Part shown: piece after piece, positions 1 to 5,803 of the stretch
How positions within the stretch are numbered: position 1 is the stretch's first letter
Layout: every line of letters begins with the position of its first letter
Origin: Acidobacteriota bacterium
Lineage (GTDB): Bacteria > Acidobacteriota > Terriglobia > UBA7540
Assembly: GCA_021789565.1 (NCBI GenBank)
Contig: JAJYJL010000227.1
Coordinates: forward strand, 1-9,212
DNA length: 9,212 nt
Direction: 5' to 3'
Notes under the pieces: model-generated
Told to the model about the DNA's origin: nothing
The model's database searches: none
Seen by the model: only the letters and a program-made list of their open reading frames with translations
Program-made: the position numbers and the translations under genes

Positions 1-381
1 ACCCACGCCGGCATGTGGGAAACGTCACTGGTTCTTCAGGCCAGGCCGGAACTGGTGAAACCGGGATACGCCGCCCTTCCAGCAGTCAAGTTCAGGCTCA
101 TCGACGCCCTGCGTAAGAACTACCCTTTGCAACTGGGAAATCGTATGGGCTATATTGGTACGCCTTCAGCCGCCTGTGCCGAGCTGGGACGGGCTGCGGA
201 GCGGCTGTTCCTTGAAGTGGTGTGGGTACTGGTGCCGCCGGTGCTGGACGAGCAGAACAAAAAATGGCGGCAGACGTCTTTCCTGTACAAAATACCTTTC
301 CTGCGCTCGGCTTTCCCGCGCATCGCCGCGGCCGTTGCGGTCGGCCTGGCGGCGTGGGCAATCATTCATTGGTTTTACTGA
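1..381 (+). CDS. Creatininase-family amidohydrolase, 3' part only, with C-terminal membrane tail
   Basis: This is the C-terminal 126 residues of a protein that begins left of the window; the frame is open from base 1 and stops with TGA at 379-381. It opens with T-H-A-G-M-W-E-T-S, the H-A-G-x-x-E-T-S segment typical of the creatininase (creatinine amidohydrolase) family, followed by LQARPELV and later GYIGTPSAA, also typical of the family's C-terminal half. These are metal-dependent amidohydrolases that open cyclic amides or act on related substrates; the substrate here cannot be told. Unlike ordinary soluble creatininases, the last ~25 residues form a hydrophobic segment (IAAAVAVGLAAWAII followed by HWFY) that could anchor the protein in the membrane. 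The same tail is conserved in a broken second copy at 2256-2324, so it is not a sequencing artefact. The family assignment is firm. The membrane anchor is inferred from hydrophobicity. Confidence 0.85.
   Translation, partial: THAGMWETSLVLQARPELVKPGYAALPAVKFRLIDALRKNYPLQLGNRMGYIGTPSAACAELGRAAERLFLEVVWVLVPPVLDEQNKKWRQTSFLYKIPFLRSAFPRIAAAVAVGLAAWAIIHWFY
342..381 (+). repeat. Left copy of 40-bp direct repeat (creatininase 3' end)
   Basis: The last 40 bases of the creatininase gene, including its stop codon, match 2285-2324 at 35 of 40 positions by direct reading. Both copies encode GLAAWAI-x-HW-x-Y followed by a stop. The two copies bracket the tcmP / Gp37-Gp68 cassette. Confidence 0.8.
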
Positions 382-406
382 ATCCAAAGAAGATGCTACT
401 TATCGC

Positions 407-438
407 TTGACGCCAGGCGAATAAAAAGCGAATATACA
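407..438 (+). promoter_or_regulatory. Weak candidate promoter for the tcmP cassette
   Basis: A TTGACG -35-like hexamer lies at 407-412 and an AT-rich stretch with TATACA at 433-438. The spacing is 20 bases, longer than ideal, and the alternative -10 at 17-base spacing (GAATAT) is poor. It sits just inside the left boundary of the proposed insertion, where a promoter carried by the cassette would be expected. Low confidence. Confidence 0.2.
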
Positions 439-471
439 AATCAACGGTTTCGTAAGGGAACACAGCAATCC

Positions 472-480
472 GGGAAGGAA
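472..480 (+). promoter_or_regulatory. Ribosome binding site that decides the TTG start of tcmP
   Basis: The purine-rich stretch GGGAAGGAA lies seven bases before the TTG at 488. The first in-frame ATG, at 500, is preceded only by a short AGG four bases upstream. This favours the TTG start, although the ATG cannot be excluded; the difference is four residues. Confidence 0.5.
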
Positions 481-487
481 GCCAAAA

Positions 488-1333
488 TTGGCAGGTAAAA
501 TGAATGAACAAGAAATTTCGGCCGCTGATGGTCTGCCGGTTCGCAGCAGCGGAGCTTGGGCGGAGGAAAAGCTCTATTATCTTCGCCGGTACCTCGACAT
601 CTTTTCAAATGGCATGAAGAACAAGTGGGGCGGAAGGTTGTATTACGTCGACTTGTTCGCCGGGCCGGGTCGGTGCCGTGTTCGAGGATCAGAAAAGGAA
701 TTTGACGGATCCCCACTGATTGCCCTGACTGATTTTGATTTCGAGAATTATTACTTCTTTGAGTCCGAACCAGCCTGCTTCCATGCCCTTGATGAGAGGA
801 CCAAAACGCGAGCACCGAATAAATTGGAAAGGTTGCAGCTAATTCCCGGAGACTGCAACGATAAGATTGAAGAGGCGAAGCTTCCCTCGGAAGGCTTGGG
901 AGTAGCCTTCTTAGATCCCACAGGGATTTCGCAGATTCCATTCGAGGCGGTCCGGAAGCTAACGACAGGACGGCAGATCGACCTGATAATAAACTTTCCC
1001 GAGGCCATGGGAATTCGCATGAATCTCCATCAATATACCCAAACGGACACGAATGCACTCAGCCGCTTTACGGGCAGCGACAGATGGAAGGCTCGCTACG
1101 ACCGGTCGCTAACTTCGTTCGATCAGGTATGCTCAGAGATAGCAAAGGAATACTTGGCCAATCTGGGAACGTTGGGTTATCTTGCGGTAGACAGCGACTG
1201 GATTCCAGTAAGAACTGACACGAACGTCCTGCTCTATTACCTGCTGTTCGCAAGCAAACATCCGAGGGGCAACGACTTCTGGCACAAGATTACTCGAATT
1301 AATCTTTACGGCCAGCGTGAACTCTTTCCTTGA
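488..1333 (+). CDS. tcmP: Three-Cys-motif partner protein TcmP, methyltransferase-like
   Basis: A 281-residue protein recognised as TcmP, the family found beside three-Cys-motif Gp37/Gp68 proteins. The fold is a class I SAM-dependent methyltransferase: YVDLFAGPG at residues 53-61 is the SAM-binding glycine loop, FFESEP (90-95) carries the acidic residue expected after strand 2, PGDCND lies at 120-125, and FLDPTG (141-146) sits where methyltransferases have their D-P-P-Y-like catalytic loop. The N-terminal W-x-x-x-K-L-x-x-L-x-x-YL pattern (24-39) is also usual in this family. No substrate is known to me. The gene is followed after 59 bases by its usual partner on the same strand, so the two are probably one operon. 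Hand counts on two sequence lines gave 47% and 52% GC, against 72% on one line of the cyclodeaminase gene, which suggests transfer. Start chosen as TTG with a good Shine-Dalgarno sequence; the ATG at 500 is the alternative. Confidence 0.85.
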   Translation: MAGKMNEQEISAADGLPVRSSGAWAEEKLYYLRRYLDIFSNGMKNKWGGRLYYVDLFAGPGRCRVRGSEKEFDGSPLIALTDFDFENYYFFESEPACFHALDERTKTRAPNKLERLQLIPGDCNDKIEEAKLPSEGLGVAFLDPTGISQIPFEAVRKLTTGRQIDLIINFPEAMGIRMNLHQYTQTDTNALSRFTGSDRWKARYDRSLTSFDQVCSEIAKEYLANLGTLGYLAVDSDWIPVRTDTNVLLYYLLFASKHPRGNDFWHKITRINLYGQRELFP

Positions 1334-1392
1334 GAGCGGAAAGCATCTGAAAAGGAAATCTCACGAAAGCATCAAACGCGGGGAGAATAGCA

Positions 1393-2244
1393 ATGTCACT
1401 TGAATCCTCAATCGAATGGACGGACGCGACCTGGAACCCGGTCCGCGGGTGCATCAAAATCAGCCCGGGTTGCAAGCACTGCTACGCCGAGACCTTCGCC
1501 GAGCGGTTCCGTGGTGTAACGGGCCATCCTTATGAGCAGGGCTTTGATCTGCGCCTGGTGCCGGAAAAATTGGGGGAGCCCTTGCGCTGGCGTTCTCCGA
1601 AGATGGTCTTTGTAAATTCGATGAGCGACCTGTTTCAGGAAGGCGTTTCCGACGCTTACATTGTTGCGGTCGCCCGCGTGATGGCCCACGCAAACTGGCA
1701 CACCTTTCAGGTTCTCACCAAGCGTGCCGATCGCCTGCGCGAACTTCTCTCGACAAAACTCCGGCCCTTGGCTAAGGAGCCTCACATCTGGTGGGGCGTC
1801 AGCGTCGAAAACCGGAAATACGGGCTTCCGCGAGTTGATCATCTTCGTCGGGCCCCGGCTGCGGTCCGCTTTCTATCCGTCGAGCCCTTGCTGGAGGATT
1901 TGGGAAAGATAAACCTGGATGGCATTCACTGGGTGATTGTGGGTGGCGAAAGCGGCCCCGGAGCGCGCCCGATGAAAAAGGATTGGGTTTTGTCCATCAA
2001 AGATCAATGCCGGTGGGCGGGCGTCCCATTTTTCTTCAAACAGTGGGGCGGAGTCAGAAAATCGGCCGCCGGGCGCTTGCTCCAGGGAAGAACCTACGAC
2101 GAGTTTCCTACGAGACCCTGTCGTCCGGTCCCGGATGCTCACGAACGCATTAACATGGCGAACATCATTGAGTCTTCGTATAGGGCTGACCATCTGAATC
2201 TTCCGGTCACCTCCGCAGCGCGACAGAACGGTTACCTGGCCTGA
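1393..2244 (+). CDS. Phage Gp37/Gp68 family (DUF5131) three-Cys-motif protein
   Basis: This 283-residue protein belongs to the phage Gp37/Gp68 (DUF5131) family. The family hallmark is the N-terminal three-cysteine motif in GCIKISPGCKHCYAE (C20, C27, C30), which resembles the iron-sulfur cluster motif of radical-SAM enzymes; actual chemistry is unknown. Further family blocks are IEWTDATWNPVRG (7-19), VFVNSMSDLF (72-81), FLSVEPLLEDL (160-170), VGGESGPGARP (183-193) and FFFKQWGG (213-220). The family normally ends near a block like RTYDEFP (233-239 here); the 44 residues after it are an extension that I do not recognise. The ATG at 1393 is preceded by GGGGAG at 1380-1385. TcmP lies just upstream. 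Only 14 bases after its stop, the broken creatininase tail begins, so the gene ends at the right boundary of the proposed insertion. Confidence 0.9.
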   Translation: MSLESSIEWTDATWNPVRGCIKISPGCKHCYAETFAERFRGVTGHPYEQGFDLRLVPEKLGEPLRWRSPKMVFVNSMSDLFQEGVSDAYIVAVARVMAHANWHTFQVLTKRADRLRELLSTKLRPLAKEPHIWWGVSVENRKYGLPRVDHLRRAPAAVRFLSVEPLLEDLGKINLDGIHWVIVGGESGPGARPMKKDWVLSIKDQCRWAGVPFFFKQWGGVRKSAAGRLLQGRTYDEFPTRPCRPVPDAHERINMANIIESSYRADHLNLPVTSAARQNGYLA

Positions 2245-2255
2245 GCGCCGCGAAT

Positions 2256-2324
2256 CACTTAGCCTTCAGCCGCGTGCGTCTCGCCGGGCTGGCAGCGTGG
2301 GCAATCTTTCATTGGCTTTACTAA
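2256..2324 (+). pseudogene. Remnant of a second creatininase 3' end
   Basis: Read in frame from 2256, this stretch encodes about 22 residues (…LAFSRVRLAGLAAWAIFHWLY, stop TAA at 2322-2324) that match the C-terminus of the creatininase at 310-381 (AFPRI, then GLAAWAIIHWFY), with three residues missing in the middle. Differences are mostly silent or conservative, so this copy was probably once part of a working gene. It has no upstream creatininase sequence; the Gp37/Gp68 gene ends 11 bases before it. It is best read as a scar left by insertion of the cassette or by loss of a tandem paralogue. Confidence 0.7.
2285..2324 (+). repeat. Right copy of 40-bp direct repeat
   Basis: Partner of 342-381, with 35 of 40 bases identical and an exact offset of 1943 bases. 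It ends 14 bases before the start of the cyclodeaminase gene. Such a duplicated gene 3' end on both sides of a cassette resembles the outcome of integration into the end of a gene, but no integrase is present in the 1.9 kb between the copies. Confidence 0.8.
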
Positions 2325-2338
2325 CACCGGGGGGAATC

Positions 2339-3310
2339 ATGGCGCTTTTTCTGACTGAAGAAGATGTGCAAAAACTTTTTCCAATGAAGCAGGCGCTCGA
2401 ACGCATCGAGGCCAGTTTCGGGGCTCAACACAGCGGCAGGGCCGTCAACCAATCGCGCCAGCGGCTTTTCCAGCCTGGCTTCTCGCTGCATTACATGGCG
2501 GCGGCTTTGGCGGACGAGCAACTCGCTGGCATGAAAATTTATACCATCGCCTCCGGCGCGGCACGCTTTCTGGTGCTGCTCTTCGACGCCAAGACCGGCG
2601 AAATGCTTGCGGTGATGGAGGCAGATCATCTGGGCCGCATCCGGACCGGGGCGGCCAGCGGTGTGGCGACAAAATATCTCGCGCGCCCGGACGCTGCAAA
2701 AGTGGGATTGATCGGCGCCGGGCGCCAGGCGCGCACGCAACTGGAAGCCGTTGCGGGCGTTCGCAAGATCCAGGAAGCCCGCATTTTCTCAAGGGATGAA
2801 GCCCGCCGCGCAGCATTCGCCAAGGAGATGACGGAGGTCCTGGAATGCCCCGTCAAGCCCGCCGCAACCGCTGAGGAAGCAGCGCGCTTTGGCGACGTCG
2901 TGATCACCGCAACATCTTCCTCCCAACCTGTCCTCAAGGGTGAGTGGCTGCGCCCCGGAACCCACGTCAACGCCATTGGAGCGAACATGGCCAACCGCCG
3001 GGAAATGGACGAAACAGTGCTGCGCCAGGCCGCGATCATTTCTGTCGATTCCCGCGAGCAGGCACGCGGAGAAGCAGGCGACCTGATCCAGGGGCTTCCC
3101 GCAGCGAATCGAAGCTGGGACGGCGTGGTGGAATTGAAAGACGTGGTGAGCGGAGACAAACTCCGGCGAAAATCAGACGAACAGATCACAGTGTTCAAGT
3201 CGTGCGGAATTGCGATTTGGGATGTGGCGGCGGCCGGCTTTATCTACCGCCAGGCGCTCGAGAAGAAAAAGGGCAAGCCTTTCGCCCTGTGGGAGGAACT
3301 TCCCCGGTAG
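2339..3310 (+). CDS. Ornithine cyclodeaminase / mu-crystallin family protein
   Basis: A 323-residue NAD(P)-dependent enzyme of the ornithine cyclodeaminase / mu-crystallin family, of usual family length. Visible signatures are K66 in GMKIYT (substrate-contacting lysine region), LGRIRTGAASGVATKYLAR (98-116), the Rossmann nucleotide-binding loop GLIGAGRQA (123-131), VNAIGAN (210-216) and VDSREQ (236-241), where D237 corresponds to the family's catalytic aspartate region. Members include ornithine cyclodeaminase, alanine dehydrogenase, ketimine reductases and N-substituted amino-acid synthases, so the reaction cannot be named from sequence alone. ATG at 2339 is preferred over the upstream GTG at 2297, because GGGGGG at 2329-2334 lies close upstream and because residues read from 2297 come from the creatininase remnant in another frame. 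It probably was next to, and co-transcribed with, creatininase before the cassette arrived; both handle amino-acid-like or cyclic-amide compounds. Confidence 0.9.
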   Translation: MALFLTEEDVQKLFPMKQALERIEASFGAQHSGRAVNQSRQRLFQPGFSLHYMAAALADEQLAGMKIYTIASGAARFLVLLFDAKTGEMLAVMEADHLGRIRTGAASGVATKYLARPDAAKVGLIGAGRQARTQLEAVAGVRKIQEARIFSRDEARRAAFAKEMTEVLECPVKPAATAEEAARFGDVVITATSSSQPVLKGEWLRPGTHVNAIGANMANRREMDETVLRQAAIISVDSREQARGEAGDLIQGLPAANRSWDGVVELKDVVSGDKLRRKSDEQITVFKSCGIAIWDVAAAGFIYRQALEKKKGKPFALWEELPR

Positions 3311-3323
3311 CTCAGCTTCATTC

Positions 3324-3710
3324 TCACTTCGCCGGACCCTTTGACCCCGCTTCAATCGTAATCGTCTTTGCGATCACGTCACCCGCCTCAGTCAGCGTGC
3401 CTTTGGCCAGAATTTTTGTTCCTTCACTAAGGTCCGAGTCCTTCGCGGGGCTGCCATCCTCATGCTGAATCTGGGTTGTGGAGTCGTACTTGACGGTGAA
3501 CTGCATATTCTGGCCGCTGTCCACAGTCAGCTTTCCGGGAGATTTTTCCGTAATCGTCCCGTTGACGGAAAATGAGATGTCCTGCGGCGGGTTCTGGCCC
3601 TGAAAGGCCAAAGCTCCGAGGGGCGTTCCCAGCGCGGCAAGCCCGAGCAAGAGCGCTGTCAAAGAAAGGACGTTACGAATGGGATACGCCGCTTTAGGAT
3701 TTCCGGCCAC
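3324..3710 (-). CDS. Secreted DUF5666-like small protein
   Basis: A 128-residue protein with a clear signal peptide: a hydrophobic run at residues 14-35 ending in A-L-A before FQGQ, the likely cleavage site. The mature part (about 46-121) is a run of short beta-strand-like segments (FSVNGTITEKSPGKLTV, MQFTVKYDSTTQI, ILAKGTLTEAGDVIAKTITI), the pattern of DUF5666-type OB-fold-like exported proteins common in acidobacteria. Function is unknown. The start is GTG at 3710; no clear Shine-Dalgarno sequence and no in-frame ATG are present, so the exact start is uncertain. It converges on the cyclodeaminase gene with only 13 bases between the stops, and no obvious hairpin terminator lies in that gap. 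Confidence 0.7.
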   Translation of the reverse strand: MAGNPKAAYPIRNVLSLTALLLGLAALGTPLGALAFQGQNPPQDISFSVNGTITEKSPGKLTVDSGQNMQFTVKYDSTTQIQHEDGSPAKDSDLSEGTKILAKGTLTEAGDVIAKTITIEAGSKGPAK

Positions 3711-3809
3711 AGATGAGATTCTAATGCGGATTCGGTTGATAATCTACAGAACATATGAAGGGAGTTCGCCGCGGGGGTTGCCCGTCACCCGGTTGCCGCA
3801 ACCTTCGAA

Positions 3810-4130
3810 TCAGTCCGGGAAAGCGATGCCAAAGAGGTTTGCGGCTTTCACATACTGGATGCCCACTTCGCCGGACGCGCCCGACCTTCCTCCCACCCAC
3901 ACCACCTGGCAGAGCGCATCTTCGTTCCCTGCCTTCGGCCTGACCCGGATCTCCATGCCCGGGGCCAGAGGTTGACTGCACTTCAGCCGTGCCCCGAACT
4001 TGCTGACGGTCATCACATAAGTCTCTTCGGAGAAGGAGTCGCCGCCCGGCAAGGTTCCCGTAACAATCACCGGAATGCGTACCTGGACGCGAGTGCTGCG
4101 ACGCATTGAAGCTTTAAGGCTCGACCCCAT
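3810..4130 (-). CDS. Small PilZ-domain protein
   Basis: A 106-residue stand-alone PilZ domain. The N-terminal R-R-S-T-R (10-14) fits the RxxxR motif that contacts cyclic di-GMP, and TVSKFGA (41-47) fits the second motif (D/N)xSxxG except that the first position is Thr instead of Asp/Asn. It then has CQVVWVG (74-80) and GEVGIQY (87-93), typical of the barrel's last strands. PilZ proteins normally read cyclic di-GMP to control motility, exopolysaccharide or secretion; the imperfect second motif makes binding less certain. The ATG at 4130 is chosen because GAGGAG (4141-4146, minus strand) lies 10 bases upstream and the homology begins right after it; an open frame from a GTG at 4235 adds 35 residues without family similarity. 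Confidence 0.8.
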   Translation of the reverse strand: MGSSLKASMRRSTRVQVRIPVIVTGTLPGGDSFSEETYVMTVSKFGARLKCSQPLAPGMEIRVRPKAGNEDALCQVVWVGGRSGASGEVGIQYVKAANLFGIAFPD

Positions 4131-4317
4131 GTTTATCGGACTCCTCTGCAAAGCTCCCCGATCAGCAGGAAGACCGGCAGCACCCGCCGCCGGGAATTTT
4201 ACAGGCCAGAATATCCCAGGCCGGAAAACGCGCACGCTTTCTGGACCCTTTACTTGCTGATCGTCAATTCAGTTCGAAAGCTTGAATCCGTTTGGGAGAG
4301 TCACGCGGGGGTGGGTT

Positions 4318-4618
4318 CTACATCCAATGCTTCCGGCGAATATAGATGAACACCACCATGGTTGAAGCCACCATCCGCAGTCCAATCGGAACCAGCGCAT
4401 ACGGGTCCTTCTCAAGCGGAAGGCTGATGTTCATGCCATAGAAGCTGGTGACCACCAGCAGGGGCATCGCAATCGTGCCCCACAAGGCGAGGATATTCAT
4501 CACCTCATTGGTGCGGTTGGCGACCGCGGAAAGGTAAATGTCCAGCGACCCGGTCAGCCGTCCGGCCCCGGGGCGGAGTGTCATAGCGCCGGATCAGAGC
4601 GTTAACGGCCTCACGCAT
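4318..4618 (-). pseudogene. corA: Decayed corA (magnesium transporter) 3' remnant
   Basis: The open frame 4318-4584 encodes the last ~80 residues of a CorA-type divalent-metal transporter: SLDIYLSAVANRTNEVMN (end of the long helix), a first membrane helix, the family signature YGMN with the GMN selectivity motif, a second membrane helix and a basic tail RRKHW. A CorA protein is normally about 300 or more residues, so the cytoplasmic funnel and most of the long helix are missing. In the neighbouring frame, upstream to about 4618, MREAVNALIRRYDT looks like the preceding part of that helix, implying a frameshift near 4550-4580. Nothing further upstream resembles CorA. The fragment should not make a working channel. 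Confidence 0.75.
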
Positions 4619-4699
4619 GGAGGTCGCGGCGCGGCGGCGAAGGCCGTCTGCGAAACAAAGTGAATTGGGTACTCCGTCGAGAGTGCAATCCATTCAGAA

Positions 4700-4720
4700 C
4701 AGAATGTGGCAGGAATTCTG
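4700..4720. repeat. Short perfect inverted repeat upstream of the methyltransferase gene
   Basis: CAGAAT at 4700-4705 and ATTCTG at 4715-4720 form a 6-bp inverted repeat with a 9-bp spacer, about 165 bases before the methyltransferase start. It could be an operator half-site pair or chance. Confidence 0.2.
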
Positions 4721-4871
4721 GTTTAGAATGATGTGTGGCCAACGGACCACTGGTTTTGCGGCTTAGGGCCTTGTTAAGCATCTGAATACACTCAGGGCAT
4801 CGCTTGCTCAAAATGCTGATGCGCCCGGGGACCGGCCCTTCCGCAGAAACTGGAATAGTTTGCCATTTCGT

Positions 4872-4875
4872 GGAG
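4872..4875 (+). promoter_or_regulatory. Ribosome binding site that decides the methyltransferase start
   Basis: GGAG lies eight bases before the ATG at 4884. The frame is open from a TTG at 4860, but that codon has no suitable Shine-Dalgarno sequence in front of it. Confidence 0.5.
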
Positions 4876-4883
4876 CGATAGCG

Positions 4884-5597
4884 ATGCCGAACAGTTGGAG
4901 GTCAAGGTTAAAAAGGTTGATTCCCCCACCGCTGCTTAACCATGCCCTTCTGAGTGCCCCCATCCTGTACCGGACTGCGCTGGTCAATTACGAGACCAAT
5001 ATGGGCCCCCCGGAGATCGAAGACCTGAATGAAATCCTTCCAGAAGTGGTCAAGGTGCCGGGCGACCTCATCGAATGTGGTTCGTCCCGTTGCGGCTCTG
5101 CGGTGATCACGGCCCTGTGGCTCCGCAAACACGGCGTCAATAGACGGCTATTCGCGTGCGATAGCTTTGAAGGCTTCCGGCCCGCAGAAATCGAAAAGGA
5201 AACGCAGCGCGGCCTGACCACGGTGGCAAACAACGCCTTCACTTCCACAAGCTACGAATACGTCCAGCGCAAACTGAAGGTGCTGGGTCTCGATGGAATT
5301 ATTATTCCCGTCGAGGGTTACTTTCAGGACACCCTGGAAGGGGTCCCCGGCCCTTTTTGTTATGCGCTGATTGACTGTGACCTGGAAGAGAGCGCGGAAT
5401 ACTGCGCCAGCGTACTTTTCCCCAAACTTTCGCCGGGAGGCTGGATGGTTTTCGACGACTACTCTTCACAACAGTTCAAGGGCGTCCGGCACGCCGTGGA
5501 CCGGTTCGTGCGGGACTACCGGCAGCGGATCGACGTAAATGAACTCCGCCGGGCCCTCTATGTCGTCCATAAAAAGCGCGGCACGGCTGCTGGCTAA
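4884..5597 (+). CDS. TylF / macrocin O-methyltransferase-family protein
   Basis: A 237-residue class I SAM-dependent methyltransferase of the TylF/MycF type, of typical length. GDLIECGSSRCGSA (60-73) is the SAM-binding loop; FACDSFEGF (90-98) carries the acidic D93 and the DSFEGF block very typical of the family; ALIDCDLEES (161-170) and GGWMVFDDYSSQQFKGVRHAVDRF (185-208), with the double Asp D191-D192, match the metal-binding and active-site region. Relatives methylate sugar hydroxyls in antibiotics and polysaccharides; here the substrate is unknown. It stands alone on the plus strand, with no glycosyltransferase or other sugar gene in view. It converges on the tail-like cluster with 206 bases between the stops, in which I see no gene and no strong terminator. 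Confidence 0.85.
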   Translation: MPNSWRSRLKRLIPPPLLNHALLSAPILYRTALVNYETNMGPPEIEDLNEILPEVVKVPGDLIECGSSRCGSAVITALWLRKHGVNRRLFACDSFEGFRPAEIEKETQRGLTTVANNAFTSTSYEYVQRKLKVLGLDGIIIPVEGYFQDTLEGVPGPFCYALIDCDLEESAEYCASVLFPKLSPGGWMVFDDYSSQQFKGVRHAVDRFVRDYRQRIDVNELRRALYVVHKKRGTAAG

Positions 5598-5803
5598 GTG
5601 CCCGAAACAACTCCCAAGCCGTTTCATCTTCCCCTCGGAAAAGGGCTCAGTTTCAGCCAGATTTCGACGGATGCCGGTTGTTAAGCCAGGGCTTCGGCCT
5701 GCCCGTCATCAGGAAGAGGAAATGCCTCGAGCAAATCGCTGCGGCCGCTCCAGGCTGGCTGTTGCTGCGATGTTTGCGAACTTTGCCGCGGCCGTCTCCC
5801 GGC

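Noticed and set aside
441..1058. Long minus-strand open frame opposite tcmP
   Set aside because: It has no recognisable protein pattern and lies fully within the well-supported tcmP gene on the other strand.
2626..3198. 190-residue minus-strand open frame opposite the cyclodeaminase gene
   Set aside because: It is a frame shadow of GC-rich coding DNA; the plus-strand gene carries all the family motifs.
3324..3878. A 13-base word (CACTTCGCCGGAC) repeated near 3325 and 3864
   Set aside because: A single 13-base match in a 9-kb GC-rich window is close to chance expectation, and the two places are inside unrelated genes with no flanking similarity.
4130..4235. Longer PilZ start at a GTG
   Set aside because: The extra 35 residues show no PilZ similarity and the ATG at 4130 has a clear GAGGAG upstream.
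5598..5803. Possible terminator or small gene between the convergent genes
   Set aside because: Only short GC stems such as GGGC…GCCC are visible, with no T-run and no open frame with a ribosome binding site and plausible composition.
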